DNA of 64,000 nucleotides from UBA8941 sp963780545. Its GTDB lineage: Archaea > Thermoproteota > Bathyarchaeia > TCS64. Position numbers and translations under genes: made by a program. Below, piece by piece: positions 54,646 through 63,423 of this stretch. The stretch lies in contig CAWACK010000010.1 of assembly GCA_963780545.1 (NCBI GenBank), positions 124,001-188,000 of the forward strand, given 5' to 3'. The notes under the pieces were generated by a model. That model was not told the DNA's origin, searched no databases, and saw nothing but the letters and a program-made list of their open reading frames with translations. Position 1 is the first letter of the stretch; every line of letters begins with the position of its first letter.

Positions 54646-57081
54646 TTACCCGTTTACTCTTACGTCTTTCAGTGTGCCGTGGATGACCTCTACACCATAA
54701 GTGAACCCACCATCTTGATCCCTTCGCTGGGTGTATACACCCCAGGCGGTGCCGGTGCTCCAGAATGTCTTGAAGTCGTCCTCGTTGATGCGTGGATTAA
54801 AGGTGATTCGTTTCTCAGTCATATCGCACGTGTAGCCACTAAGGGCTATGATGAGGCCCCAGCTAGACATGCTTCGCGCGTAGTGGTGTCCACACTCGAA
54901 CTCATCCCAGGGGCTTCGACGGACGCCATCGTGGCGATCTCTTACAGCCTTGACGATGGAGAGACCCTCGTCAAGGAGCCCCTCCCAGATGAGGTGGGCA
55001 GCAACCTGGTACTCTATGCCACTCCAGACTTCGTGGCTGTAAGGGAATGGTATTTTGGGTCTTCCACCGTTAGGCCAAGTACAGATAAGGAGACCAGCCT
55101 CATCGTTGAGGGCGTAGGTGCGCTGGCAGTTGTCATGGTGGCTGAAGTCGCGAAGTAGGTTGTGGCGATAGACGGCGCCTATGGCCTTCTTCACTCTCCT
55201 TGGGGGGAGTAGGTAGCCTAAGCCGGCGAGGTGAGAGTTGAGCTGCCCGAGCAGCTGATCAGCCAAGCAGCCAACGCCGTGCTGATACTTGTAGGCGTCG
55301 ACGTCTTCTAGATGCTGCTCGTAGTACTCGCCGTTCCAGAGGAGTTTGTTTAGATTCCTGCTTCCCTTGGCGAGAAGGCCACTGTAGCGGTCGGCGGCCT
55401 CGTAGTCTCCAGCAGCCTCAGCCATCCTGGTGGCGGCCTTAAGAGCGGCGAGGTAGATGACGCCGGTGAGGGGGTTGGAGCCATAGAACTGGATATCGTA
55501 GGTGTTATGCTGACGGCCATCAGTGACGCCATCCATGTCGGGGTCCCACGTCCTGATGCCGTAGTCCATGCTTAGCTTGACCTTGGGCCAGAGGCCATTC
55601 ATCCAAGCCGTGTCCCCTGATAGTTTCCACTCTCGGTAGACTCGAGTTACGCTGCCCAGTTGGCCGTCGCTTGCGGGGTCAGCCGTATCCCAGTTGATCC
55701 TACCCGGGAAGACGTGGCTGGCGCGGAAGTTCATCCTACCCTCTTGATCGGTTTCGAGGCGGAACTCGGTCTCCCTCATGTTCCGCTCTAATGTGGGGAA
55801 GAGGTAGGCGAGAGTTTGTTCGTAGTTCCAGACATGTGTGCAGCTACCACTGCAGCATCCAGCGTCGTCGAAGCAGCCCTCGTAGGCGAGGAATGTGCCA
55901 TCTTCGAGCCAGAAGCAGGTGTTGCTGCGAAGGACAGTTATGTTAGCGGATGCGGCGTCGAGGATGTGGGCGGGGAGGGTGCTACCGAAAAGGGCGTCGT
56001 GGAAGGCGCGGGTCATGCCGTCTAGGTGGTCCCAAGTATCGACAAAGTAGCGTGCTACCTCCCAGGCGTCGTCGAAGCGGAGGGCGTAGCGGTTGCGGAC
56101 GATCTCCTGCTTGCAGTCGCCGCCGCAGGCGCAGAGGCGCTGATCCCAGTTCCGAACCCTGTTGGGGAAGTGCCAGGCAAGGATGAAGCGGAACTGTTTC
56201 TCTTCTCCGGGGTTAATTTTCTCAATGGCTCCGATGCTGGCGATATCTGTTTTACCGTCTTGGCTGGGATCGGTGTAGGGATGTGGAGTGAGTTCCCCAT
56301 CCTGCAGGTCGTCCCAGTACTCGCGGAGGGGGTCCCACCAGCCGCTTCGCAGCCAATGGGGTTTACAAGTGGCTTCTTTATTTGTGGTCGCTATGGCGAG
56401 GCTGCCGTGGAGGATGTCGTTGGCTGGGTGCTTCTTAGACCAGAGGTAGACGCCCGTTAACCCCTGTTCCTTACGCAGCTCGTTGAAGTTGCCACCGAAT
56501 TCCTGGGTCTTTAGTGCGCCGAATTGATCGACGCCGGTGAAGCCGACGAGATTGGTGAGGCTACCGACAATTGTTACCTCGACTGATTCCCTGCCGGTGT
56601 TCTTCACGGTGTAGGTGAGTGCAGCGGCTGGTAAGCCCGAGTCATCGGGCTCATGGGGGATGAGCGGCGTGTACGCCTCTAAGGTGATCTTTAGGGGTAT
56701 TTCCTCGTCCCAGAGATCAACCCAACACAGAGGGTACTCGCCACGTAATTCGCTGTGGGCAAAGCGAGGGAGCCCCGCTGTTGTGCTGGGGTGGAAACCG
56801 TGGCTCTCCGCATAGGGGGGGTGGAGGCGGGCCTCGAGGACCCTTGTGTCAATCTTGTCTAATTGCTTGACGGAGATGCTGAAGAAGCCATAGGGCATTC
56901 TCTGCCCCTTCGCCGACCTGTTGAATATCTCCCAGTCGCGGAGCTCGCCGCGCGCCCCGATGCTGACGTTGCCTGTGCCGATGCCGCCGAGAAGGAATGC
57001 GGCCTGCGTCGCTTCGGGGCCGAAGCTGCGCTGGACACCCAAAGTCCTCAGAATCTTTCTGGAGTAGTGAAGCCTCGCCAT
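54646..57081 (-). CDS. GH116 family glycosidase (GBA2-like beta-glucosidase)
   Basis: GH116 enzymes are retaining beta-glucosidases/xylosidases and include archaeal and human non-lysosomal glucosylceramidase. The N-terminal beta domain starts AAFLLGGIGTGNVSIGARG, and the helical barrel has CSGSCTHVWNYEQTLAYLFP, the acid/base region around DGVTDGRQHNTYDIQFYG and ECGHHYARSMSSWGLIIALSG at the end. The 811-residue size fits. There is no signal peptide, so it acts in the cytosol on imported or glycolipid-derived glucosides. It is divergent from the lyase/nitrilase/dehydrogenase group. Confidence 0.88.
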   Translation of the reverse strand: MARLHYSRKILRTLGVQRSFGPEATQAAFLLGGIGTGNVSIGARGELRDWEIFNRSAKGQRMPYGFFSISVKQLDKIDTRVLEARLHPPYAESHGFHPSTTAGLPRFAHSELRGEYPLCWVDLWDEEIPLKITLEAYTPLIPHEPDDSGLPAAALTYTVKNTGRESVEVTIVGSLTNLVGFTGVDQFGALKTQEFGGNFNELRKEQGLTGVYLWSKKHPANDILHGSLAIATTNKEATCKPHWLRSGWWDPLREYWDDLQDGELTPHPYTDPSQDGKTDIASIGAIEKINPGEEKQFRFILAWHFPNRVRNWDQRLCACGGDCKQEIVRNRYALRFDDAWEVARYFVDTWDHLDGMTRAFHDALFGSTLPAHILDAASANITVLRSNTCFWLEDGTFLAYEGCFDDAGCCSGSCTHVWNYEQTLAYLFPTLERNMRETEFRLETDQEGRMNFRASHVFPGRINWDTADPASDGQLGSVTRVYREWKLSGDTAWMNGLWPKVKLSMDYGIRTWDPDMDGVTDGRQHNTYDIQFYGSNPLTGVIYLAALKAATRMAEAAGDYEAADRYSGLLAKGSRNLNKLLWNGEYYEQHLEDVDAYKYQHGVGCLADQLLGQLNSHLAGLGYLLPPRRVKKAIGAVYRHNLLRDFSHHDNCQRTYALNDEAGLLICTWPNGGRPKIPFPYSHEVWSGIEYQVAAHLIWEGLLDEGLSIVKAVRDRHDGVRRSPWDEFECGHHYARSMSSWGLIIALSGYTCDMTEKRITFNPRINEDDFKTFWSTGTAWGVYTQRRDQDGGFTYGVEVIHGTLKDVRVNG

Positions 57082-57215
57082 CGAACCACTGATGAGACTT
57101 ATATCGAATCTTTAGAAAACACTTGCCGTAGAAAATGTCTCTTCTCATATTCAGCATCGACGCTTCTTAAAAGTTGAGAACAACCATTAAACATAGAAAA
57201 AATGAGTCTAGTCTC

Positions 57216-58118
57216 ATGGTCAAACCTGATTGGGCTGGGGTTTTCCCCGCCCTATGCACTGTAACGGATACTAGGGGTGACCTCGATGTGGCTGGAATGC
57301 GCGCCGAGGTTGAGGCAAACATCGATTGGGGTGCGGACGGTGTCTGCCCAGGGATCATCGCGGGTGAGTTCTTCAAGTTCAGCGAGGAGGAGAGGATGGA
57401 TATCCTCGACACGACGGTGGAGGCAGCGGACGGCCGAGTGCCTGTGCTCTTCGGGGTGAGCCACAGCGGCACCGAACTAGCGATCCGCCTAGCAAAGCAC
57501 GCTGAGGACAGGGGCGCCGACGGAGTAATCGCCATGGTCCCCTACTTCAGCCACACTCCTAGCAAGGCAATTGTCAAGAATCATATAGGCGACATCTGTC
57601 AGGCCACGAGCCTCCCCGTCATGCTTCAGGATGCCGAGGACGCCACAGGCATACACATCTGCCCGACAACCTACCTCGACCTGGCTGATGAGTACAGTAA
57701 CCTCGTAAGCATAAAGCTCGAGGGCCCCGGTACCCTCGACAAGCTGCGAGATATCAACCGCCTCATGCCGGGCCGCGTCACAGTCTTCGGGGGCATGGCA
57801 GCTAAACTCGTCATACAGGAGGCTGAACTAGGTGCAGATGGCACAATCCCGAGTGCATGCCTCACCGATCTCATCAAGCAGATCTGGACACGAGCCAAAA
57901 AAGGCGACGAGGAGCGCGCCGAGCAAGCCTACGCCAGATACAAGCCATGGGTAGACCTGTTCCACGCCAGCCCAGGAGCCACAGCCGAGATAGAGAAGGA
58001 GACCCTTAAATATCGAGGCATAATTAAAACCGCCACAAGCCGCAGCCCCAAGGTCGCATTGACATCAGAGGCCAGAAACAGACTCACTCAGATATTAGCA
58101 GGCCTCAAACTCAAGTAA
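57216..58118 (+). CDS. DHDPS/NAL family Schiff-base lyase
   Basis: From ATG 57216 (the frame opens at TTG 57174 but adds 14 odd residues) the TIM-barrel protein has GVFPALCTVTD, a Gly-Val-Cys-Pro-Gly-Ile phosphate-type loop, HSGTELAIRLAKHAEDRGADGV and the Schiff-base Lys in SIKLEG. The catalytic Tyr normally in YNxPxRTG is absent: the equivalent segment is MLQDAEDATG. So a different aldolase or dehydratase reaction is likely. It heads a + strand series with nitrilase and Gfo/Idh/MocA genes. Confidence 0.83.
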   Translation: MVKPDWAGVFPALCTVTDTRGDLDVAGMRAEVEANIDWGADGVCPGIIAGEFFKFSEEERMDILDTTVEAADGRVPVLFGVSHSGTELAIRLAKHAEDRGADGVIAMVPYFSHTPSKAIVKNHIGDICQATSLPVMLQDAEDATGIHICPTTYLDLADEYSNLVSIKLEGPGTLDKLRDINRLMPGRVTVFGGMAAKLVIQEAELGADGTIPSACLTDLIKQIWTRAKKGDEERAEQAYARYKPWVDLFHASPGATAEIEKETLKYRGIIKTATSRSPKVALTSEARNRLTQILAGLKLK

Positions 58119-58290
58119 ACCAACAAAATTCCCGACGTCCATTATTGGGGTAATATACCCAAGTGTGCGGATCGCCTAGACTCCATCTGTGCCATTCCAC
58201 CCGTTTCTCTCCCCGTTTCTTCAACATTGCTCATAAACTAAAAAATTATAATCTCATCGGACTCCCTAAAAAGCGAGGAAGGTTTGCGAC

Positions 58291-59166
58291 GTGAGAGAAG
58301 TAAAAGTAGCAACCGCACAGTTTGAGACAACACCCGACCTAGAGGAAAACAGGAAGAAGGCCCTCAGATGCTGTGATGAAGCCGCCCTGAAGGGAGCCCA
58401 AGCGATCTGCTTCGCAGAGTTCTGGATGACCGGAAACCCAACCAAGGGCGACAACTCCCGGCTCGTTAAGCAGGCCGAACCAATCCCAGGCCCTACATTC
58501 AAGCTCTTCGAAAAAAAGGCAAAGGAACTCGGAATCTACATAGTCCCCGGAACGATCATCGAGAAGGGCGAAGATGACAAGTACTACAACACCTCCGGCC
58601 TCATATCTCCCAGCGGTAAGCTCATCGCCAAGCTCCGCAAGGACCACCCCGAGAACGACTCCGGCAAGGCTGAGGTCCACTTCGGCATAAACCCGGGTCC
58701 AGGTGAGTACCCTGTATTCGATACTGAGATAGGAGTAGTCGGCGTACCAATAGATATGGACCTCTGCGCCCTAGAGGTTCCCCGCATCATGGGAATCAAA
58801 GGCGCTGAGATTCTCTTCACCCCCATGTGCTGGGGTGCCACGGTCCACGACTGCGTCGCCGCATACGGCATCGCTGGCTCCTCAGTCAGCGACGCCTATG
58901 TAGTCATCTCGAATAGGATGAGTAAAGACCCAGTTAGGCTCGGTGGAAGCGGTGTTATTTGGCTCAGAAACTACATCTCTAGAATCCCTGACCTCACAGA
59001 GGGAATCACAGTCGCAACACTGGATTCTGACAGAGTGAAGGAGAGGCGAGAGGAGTGCAGAACCCGCTACCCATACTGGAGACGCCCCAGCACCTATGCC
59101 ATGCTCCTCGACCAGGACGCCGAGCTAAGGATCCACGGACTTCCGAAGACAACTAAAAAGAAATAA
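58291..59166 (+). CDS. Carbon-nitrogen hydrolase (nitrilase superfamily)
   Basis: The catalytic triad is visible: Glu in CFAEFWMTG, Lys in AKLRKDHP and Cys in MDLCALEVPRIM. The 291-residue alpha-beta-beta-alpha enzyme hydrolyses an amide such as omega-amides or carbamoyl compounds. GTG 58291 starts the frame, 173 nt after the lyase gene. Next to a Schiff-base lyase and a sugar dehydrogenase it may release ammonia from an amino-sugar or amide intermediate. Confidence 0.87.
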   Translation: MREVKVATAQFETTPDLEENRKKALRCCDEAALKGAQAICFAEFWMTGNPTKGDNSRLVKQAEPIPGPTFKLFEKKAKELGIYIVPGTIIEKGEDDKYYNTSGLISPSGKLIAKLRKDHPENDSGKAEVHFGINPGPGEYPVFDTEIGVVGVPIDMDLCALEVPRIMGIKGAEILFTPMCWGATVHDCVAAYGIAGSSVSDAYVVISNRMSKDPVRLGGSGVIWLRNYISRIPDLTEGITVATLDSDRVKERREECRTRYPYWRRPSTYAMLLDQDAELRIHGLPKTTKKK

Positions 59167-59224
59167 CACTTGTATCCCAGACACATCAGTATATTTTATC
59201 CACCTATGCACATCAAGAACAACC

Positions 59225-60457
59225 ATGAATAAGTTAGGCGTCGCCTTCATAGGCTCGGGCTTCATCGCAAACTTCATGGCCCAGAGCTGGACCAGCGTAA
59301 GAGGCGCTGACGTCGTCGCAATCTACAACCCTCACGAGGAGGGAGCGAAGAGACTCGCAGCCCTTTGTGAATCACTAGGCATCGGCAAGCCTAAAACCTA
59401 TACAAACCTACGAACAATGCTCGCGGAAAAATCCGTCAACGCTGTCTGGATAATGAACCCTAACTACGCACGTCTAGACACCGTCAAAACGATCGCTGAG
59501 GAAGCAAAACAGGGAAAGGGGAACCTAGTCGGAGTTGCCTGTGAGAAGCCCCTCGGTAGAAACGCTGACGAGGCCGAGGAGATGGTAAATCTCATCGAGG
59601 AGACGGGGCTCCTCCACGGCTATCTGGAGAACCAGGTCTACTCCCCCAGCGTCGTCAAGGGACGCGACGCGGTTTGGAAATACGGAGCCAGAAGCGCGGG
59701 GAGACCCTACCTCGCACGGGCCGCTGAGGAACACGGCGGCCCCCATATGCCATGGTTCTGGGACCCGCGCCGCAGCGGCGGAGGAGTTCTCCTCGACATG
59801 GCCTGCCACAGCATAGAGGCCGCACGCTTCCTCCTCACAGACCCCAGTGAGCCGAAGGAGAACCTCAAACCCGCCACAATTCAGGGTAACATTGAGAGCC
59901 TAAAATGGACAAGGGAACCCGCCCTCCTACAACTTAAGGCACAGCATGGTGTAGACTACTCCATAGCCCCCGCTGAAGACTACGCTGCTGTAAACGTCGC
60001 TTACGAAGATAAAGGCGAGAAAGTCCTCTCCGAGACCCATGTGAGTTGGTGCTACACCGGCCCCGGCCTCCGCCTCAGCATGGAGGTCCTCGGACCCGAA
60101 TACAGTGTCGCAATGAACAGCCTCCAGCAGGAGCTCAGTGTGTTTCTCAGCAGAAACATCAAGTCGAGGCAGTCGGAGGACTTTATTGAGAAGCAGGCGG
60201 CGGAGCAGGGACTAATGCCAGTCGTCCCCGATGAGGCGTCCGCCTACGGCTATGTCGCCGAGTGCAGACACATGATCGACTCTTTCCTGATGGATGAGAT
60301 GCCTTCCGAGAATTGGAAAGACGGCCTCCTCGTGACTCAGCTGATGATGCTTGGATACAAATCCGCGGAGGAGGGACACACTCTGAGGTTCAACCCAGAA
60401 GCGGTTAAAGGCTACAGACCCAAAGTCGCTGAAGGGAAGTGGAGACCCAACCCCTAG
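59225..60457 (+). CDS. Gfo/Idh/MocA family NAD(P)-dependent oxidoreductase
   Basis: The N-terminal Rossmann fold starts VAFIGSGFIANFM and the family motif CEKPLGRNADEAEEM supplies the catalytic Lys region. WDPRRSGGGVLLDMACHSIEAARFLL is the C-terminal sheet domain signature. The 410-residue size fits inositol/sugar dehydrogenases. It ends 4 nt inside the convergent Lrp gene. With GH116, the lyase and the nitrilase it suggests catabolism of a modified sugar. Confidence 0.87.
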   Translation: MNKLGVAFIGSGFIANFMAQSWTSVRGADVVAIYNPHEEGAKRLAALCESLGIGKPKTYTNLRTMLAEKSVNAVWIMNPNYARLDTVKTIAEEAKQGKGNLVGVACEKPLGRNADEAEEMVNLIEETGLLHGYLENQVYSPSVVKGRDAVWKYGARSAGRPYLARAAEEHGGPHMPWFWDPRRSGGGVLLDMACHSIEAARFLLTDPSEPKENLKPATIQGNIESLKWTREPALLQLKAQHGVDYSIAPAEDYAAVNVAYEDKGEKVLSETHVSWCYTGPGLRLSMEVLGPEYSVAMNSLQQELSVFLSRNIKSRQSEDFIEKQAAEQGLMPVVPDEASAYGYVAECRHMIDSFLMDEMPSENWKDGLLVTQLMMLGYKSAEEGHTLRFNPEAVKGYRPKVAEGKWRPNP

Positions 60458-60936
60458 GAGACCTTTTGTTGCCTAAGCGGACGCATGTGCTCATCCTTGA
60501 AGACTTCTAGTACAGAGAAGACATATGTGTCGTCTATTCCGTCAATGCCGCGTATCTGGTTGAGGACTCTGTTAAGCTCTTCCCTGTTCCGCGTCTGGAT
60601 CTTTATCATTAAGTCGAACTCGGCGGTCGTACCATAGACCTCCACGACTTCGTATATGCTCGAGAGAACATCTGCGACTTTCTTGTAGAACTTGGAGTCA
60701 GTTTCGACGCCGACTATGACGATTAAGTTGACGCCAACAGTGTGCTCATCCAGCAAAACAGTGAACTTTTTTATGACTCCCTCCTTTGTCAGGCGTTTTA
60801 TCTTGTCGTGGATCGTCGATGTGGGGATCTCGGTGAGTCGAGAAAGGTCAGCGTAGCTGATCCTTCCATCGTCCTGGAGGGCGGCGAGGATCTTTACGTC
60901 ATCGTTATCGAGCTCGATTTCTACCATGTGTCCCAC
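60454..60936 (-). CDS. Lrp/AsnC family regulator
   Basis: The 160-residue protein has the N-terminal HTH (DDVKILAALQDDGRISYADLSRLT, IPTSTIHDKIKRL) and the RAM ligand domain (VGVNLIVIVGVE, IYEVVEVYGTTAEFDLMIKI). Such octameric regulators sense amino acids. The gene lies downstream of the COG2403 gene on the same strand, 55 nt away, and converges with the sugar dehydrogenase gene, so the regulated genes are not clear. Confidence 0.88.
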   Translation of the reverse strand: MGHMVEIELDNDDVKILAALQDDGRISYADLSRLTEIPTSTIHDKIKRLTKEGVIKKFTVLLDEHTVGVNLIVIVGVETDSKFYKKVADVLSSIYEVVEVYGTTAEFDLMIKIQTRNREELNRVLNQIRGIDGIDDTYVFSVLEVFKDEHMRPLRQQKVS

Positions 60937-60991
60937 TCTCGCTCGTTGATGGTTAGGATAAGGGAGCGCGCGCGTTTTTTAAAGACTGGTA

Positions 60992-62317
60992 TCAGAGCCT
61001 ACTCAGTATCGCCTCCTCCAACTCCCCTTTCTTACGCTCCCGGAGTTCGTATCTAATTCTCATAGCAGGTTTGTTGAGTTTGAGGTAGTGGCGCACATCC
61101 GTGGGTGTGCCGAGGAGAACGAGGTCGCAGGGTGTCGCGTTAATCGTGTCCTCGAGCTCTTTCATCTGCTGTGGGCTATAGCCGACCGCGGGGAGCACAC
61201 GCTGGAGGTGAGGATACTGCTCGTAGATGTGCTTAATGGTGCCCATAGCGTATGGGCGTGGATCCACGATTGTGGCCTCGAGTTCCCGCGCCTTTATCGT
61301 TGCAGCACCATACCCCATTCCCCCGTGTGTGACGGTGGGCCCATCCTCCACGACGAGCACCCTCTTCCCGAGGAGCTTCCCCTCATCCTCCGCCGTGATC
61401 ACCATGTCGGTCTCAACGATCTGCGCCTTTGGGTTTACTGATTTAACGTTCTTCCTGACCAGTTCAACACTATCCGGAGGCGCCGTGTTGACCTTGCTGA
61501 TGACGACGACGTCGGCCATCCTTACATTGACTTCCCCGGGGTAGTATGTGAGCTCGTTCCCGGCCCTGTGGGGGTCAACGATGCAAACCTGGACCTTTGG
61601 CCAGTAGAAGGGGTAGTCGTTGTTACCGCCATCCCAGACGATGACGTCTGCCTCCTTCTCAGCCTCCTTAATTATTTCTCCGTAGTCAACACCAGCGTAA
61701 ACGATCGCTCCGCGCTCTATGTGAGGCTCGTAGTCCTCCCTCTCCTCGATGGTGCAGTCCTGCTTGTCGAGGTCCTCGATGGTTGCGAATCGTTGGACGC
61801 GCTGCTTGACTAGGTCACCATAGGGCATAGGGTGACGTATCACGACTACCCTATTCCCCTTCTCCTTGAGTAGGTTGACGAGCCATCTGCTCGTTGGACT
61901 CTTCCCGCTCCCCGTCCTGCTGGCGCAGACGCTTATCACAGGCTTATTAGATCTTATCATCGTCTCCCGCGGACCGAGGAGAACGAAGCTGGCACCAGCC
62001 GCCATAGCTCGGCTGCCTTCATTCATTAAGTACTGGTTACTGACATCGCTGTAGCTGAAGAAGACCTCGTCGACGCCGAGATCTTTGATGAGTTGCTCCA
62101 GCTGAGTCTCGGGATGTATTGGTATTCCCTTAGGATACCGCTTCCCCGAGAACTCGGGCGGGTATACCCTTTTCTCGATGCCGGCTGAGGCATCGAGGTC
62201 CGATATCTGGGCCGCTGTGAAGGCAACAACCTCGTAGCCGGGGTTACCCCGGAAAAAGGTGTTGAAGTTGTGGAAGTCCCGCCCAGCGGCGCCCATGATG
62301 ATGGCTTTTCTGATCAT
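60992..62317 (-). CDS. COG2403 P-loop protein annotated as cyclic 2,3-diphosphoglycerate synthetase-like GTPase
   Basis: ATG 62317 (IRKAIIMGAAGRDFHNFN) is the usual start of this family; a longer frame adds 14 residues. The first domain is a Rossmann fold with GAAGRDFHNF, and the second has a P-loop in SRTGSGKSPTSRW followed by DGGNNDYPFY and VISKVNTA, the GTP-type NKxD-like step. The ~441-residue size fits COG2403. Function in archaea is unsettled: cyclic diphosphoglycerate synthesis is proposed from a distant relative. It is divergent from the NHEJ genes. Confidence 0.75.
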   Translation of the reverse strand: MIRKAIIMGAAGRDFHNFNTFFRGNPGYEVVAFTAAQISDLDASAGIEKRVYPPEFSGKRYPKGIPIHPETQLEQLIKDLGVDEVFFSYSDVSNQYLMNEGSRAMAAGASFVLLGPRETMIRSNKPVISVCASRTGSGKSPTSRWLVNLLKEKGNRVVVIRHPMPYGDLVKQRVQRFATIEDLDKQDCTIEEREDYEPHIERGAIVYAGVDYGEIIKEAEKEADVIVWDGGNNDYPFYWPKVQVCIVDPHRAGNELTYYPGEVNVRMADVVVISKVNTAPPDSVELVRKNVKSVNPKAQIVETDMVITAEDEGKLLGKRVLVVEDGPTVTHGGMGYGAATIKARELEATIVDPRPYAMGTIKHIYEQYPHLQRVLPAVGYSPQQMKELEDTINATPCDLVLLGTPTDVRHYLKLNKPAMRIRYELRERKKGELEEAILSRL

Positions 62318-62531
62318 AACATTTGATAGAAGATTTAGGCAAGATATAAAATCTGGCAATATTGGGACGGAAACTCAAGTTTCTGCCATATATGGGACAT
62401 CAAGCTGGATAACAATTGTGTAATTCGGATCCATCCGTGAGCTAAACACCGTATCGGTTATGAATAATAGCCAGCACACATTCTATCAAGGCATTTAGTC
62501 GGCTTTTTCAATAGGCGCAACCTAATAAATC

Positions 62532-63377
62532 GTGATGGAGAGGCTCACCAGAGTCCAGTTCAACCACCTGGATAAAATCCTCTACCCAGCGGTTGGCATC
62601 AAAAAACTCGACGTCATAAAGTATTACATAAGAGTGGCACCACGGATGCTCCCATTCCTTGAGGAGAGGGCGCTGGTTGTGAACAGGTTCCCTGATGGTG
62701 TCGAAAAGGAGGGATTCTACGGGAAAGATGCCCCCCAAGGGACGCCCGATTGGGTGAGAATCTTCCACACCTACTCTGAGGCAGCGGGGCGAGAGCTTGA
62801 CTACATTGTCTGCGACGACCTCGACACTCTTCTCTGGTTGGCGAACCTCGCGGCTCTAGAACTCCACATACCCTTAGCAAAGGTAGACAAACCGGATAAC
62901 CCGGACATGATCCTATTCGACCTCGACCCGCAGCCTCCAGCGGGAATAGTGGAGGTTGTTAGTGTAACAAGGGCAATCAGAGACAAACTAAAGGCCCGAA
63001 ACCTCAAGGCTTGGGTGAAAACATCGGGTAAGAGGGGACTCCATGTTGTCGCCCACATTGAGAGGAGGAGAACCTTCGACGAGACCCGTGAATTCGCACA
63101 TGAAATCGGAATAGAGCTTGCTAAGGAGACGGGCATAGTCTCATCCGAGAAGGGGCAGAAGAAACCCGGAACCGTCTATATGGACTACCCTCAAAATGGC
63201 CACGGACGCACCATGGTATGCCCCTTCAGCCTCAGGGCAACCCCCACCGCAACGGCCTCGACCACACTCAGCTGGGACGAGTTAGATGTCATCGACCCAT
63301 ACAATTTCAAATTAGAGAGCGTCCCCGATAGAGCGGACAACTGGAAGGACTTCTGGAAAAAGGCAGACAGATTGTGA
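62532..63377 (+). CDS. LigD-type primase-polymerase domain protein (NHEJ)
   Basis: The 281-residue protein is the archaeo-eukaryotic primase fold polymerase of bacterial LigD. FDLDP gives the metal Asp130 and Asp132, KTSGKRGLHV the nucleotide-binding step and DYPQNGHGRT the third metal region. No ligase or nuclease domain follows, so the ligase must be separate. In archaea such stand-alone polymerases repair double-strand breaks with Ku. Start GTG 62532 or ATG 62535. A Ku gene begins 46 nt after its stop. Confidence 0.88.
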   Translation: MMERLTRVQFNHLDKILYPAVGIKKLDVIKYYIRVAPRMLPFLEERALVVNRFPDGVEKEGFYGKDAPQGTPDWVRIFHTYSEAAGRELDYIVCDDLDTLLWLANLAALELHIPLAKVDKPDNPDMILFDLDPQPPAGIVEVVSVTRAIRDKLKARNLKAWVKTSGKRGLHVVAHIERRRTFDETREFAHEIGIELAKETGIVSSEKGQKKPGTVYMDYPQNGHGRTMVCPFSLRATPTATASTTLSWDELDVIDPYNFKLESVPDRADNWKDFWKKADRL

Positions 63378-63423
63378 AAGAGTTAAGACCCTCCGCTACG
63401 AAGCTTCAACTCGGGTATTCTAC

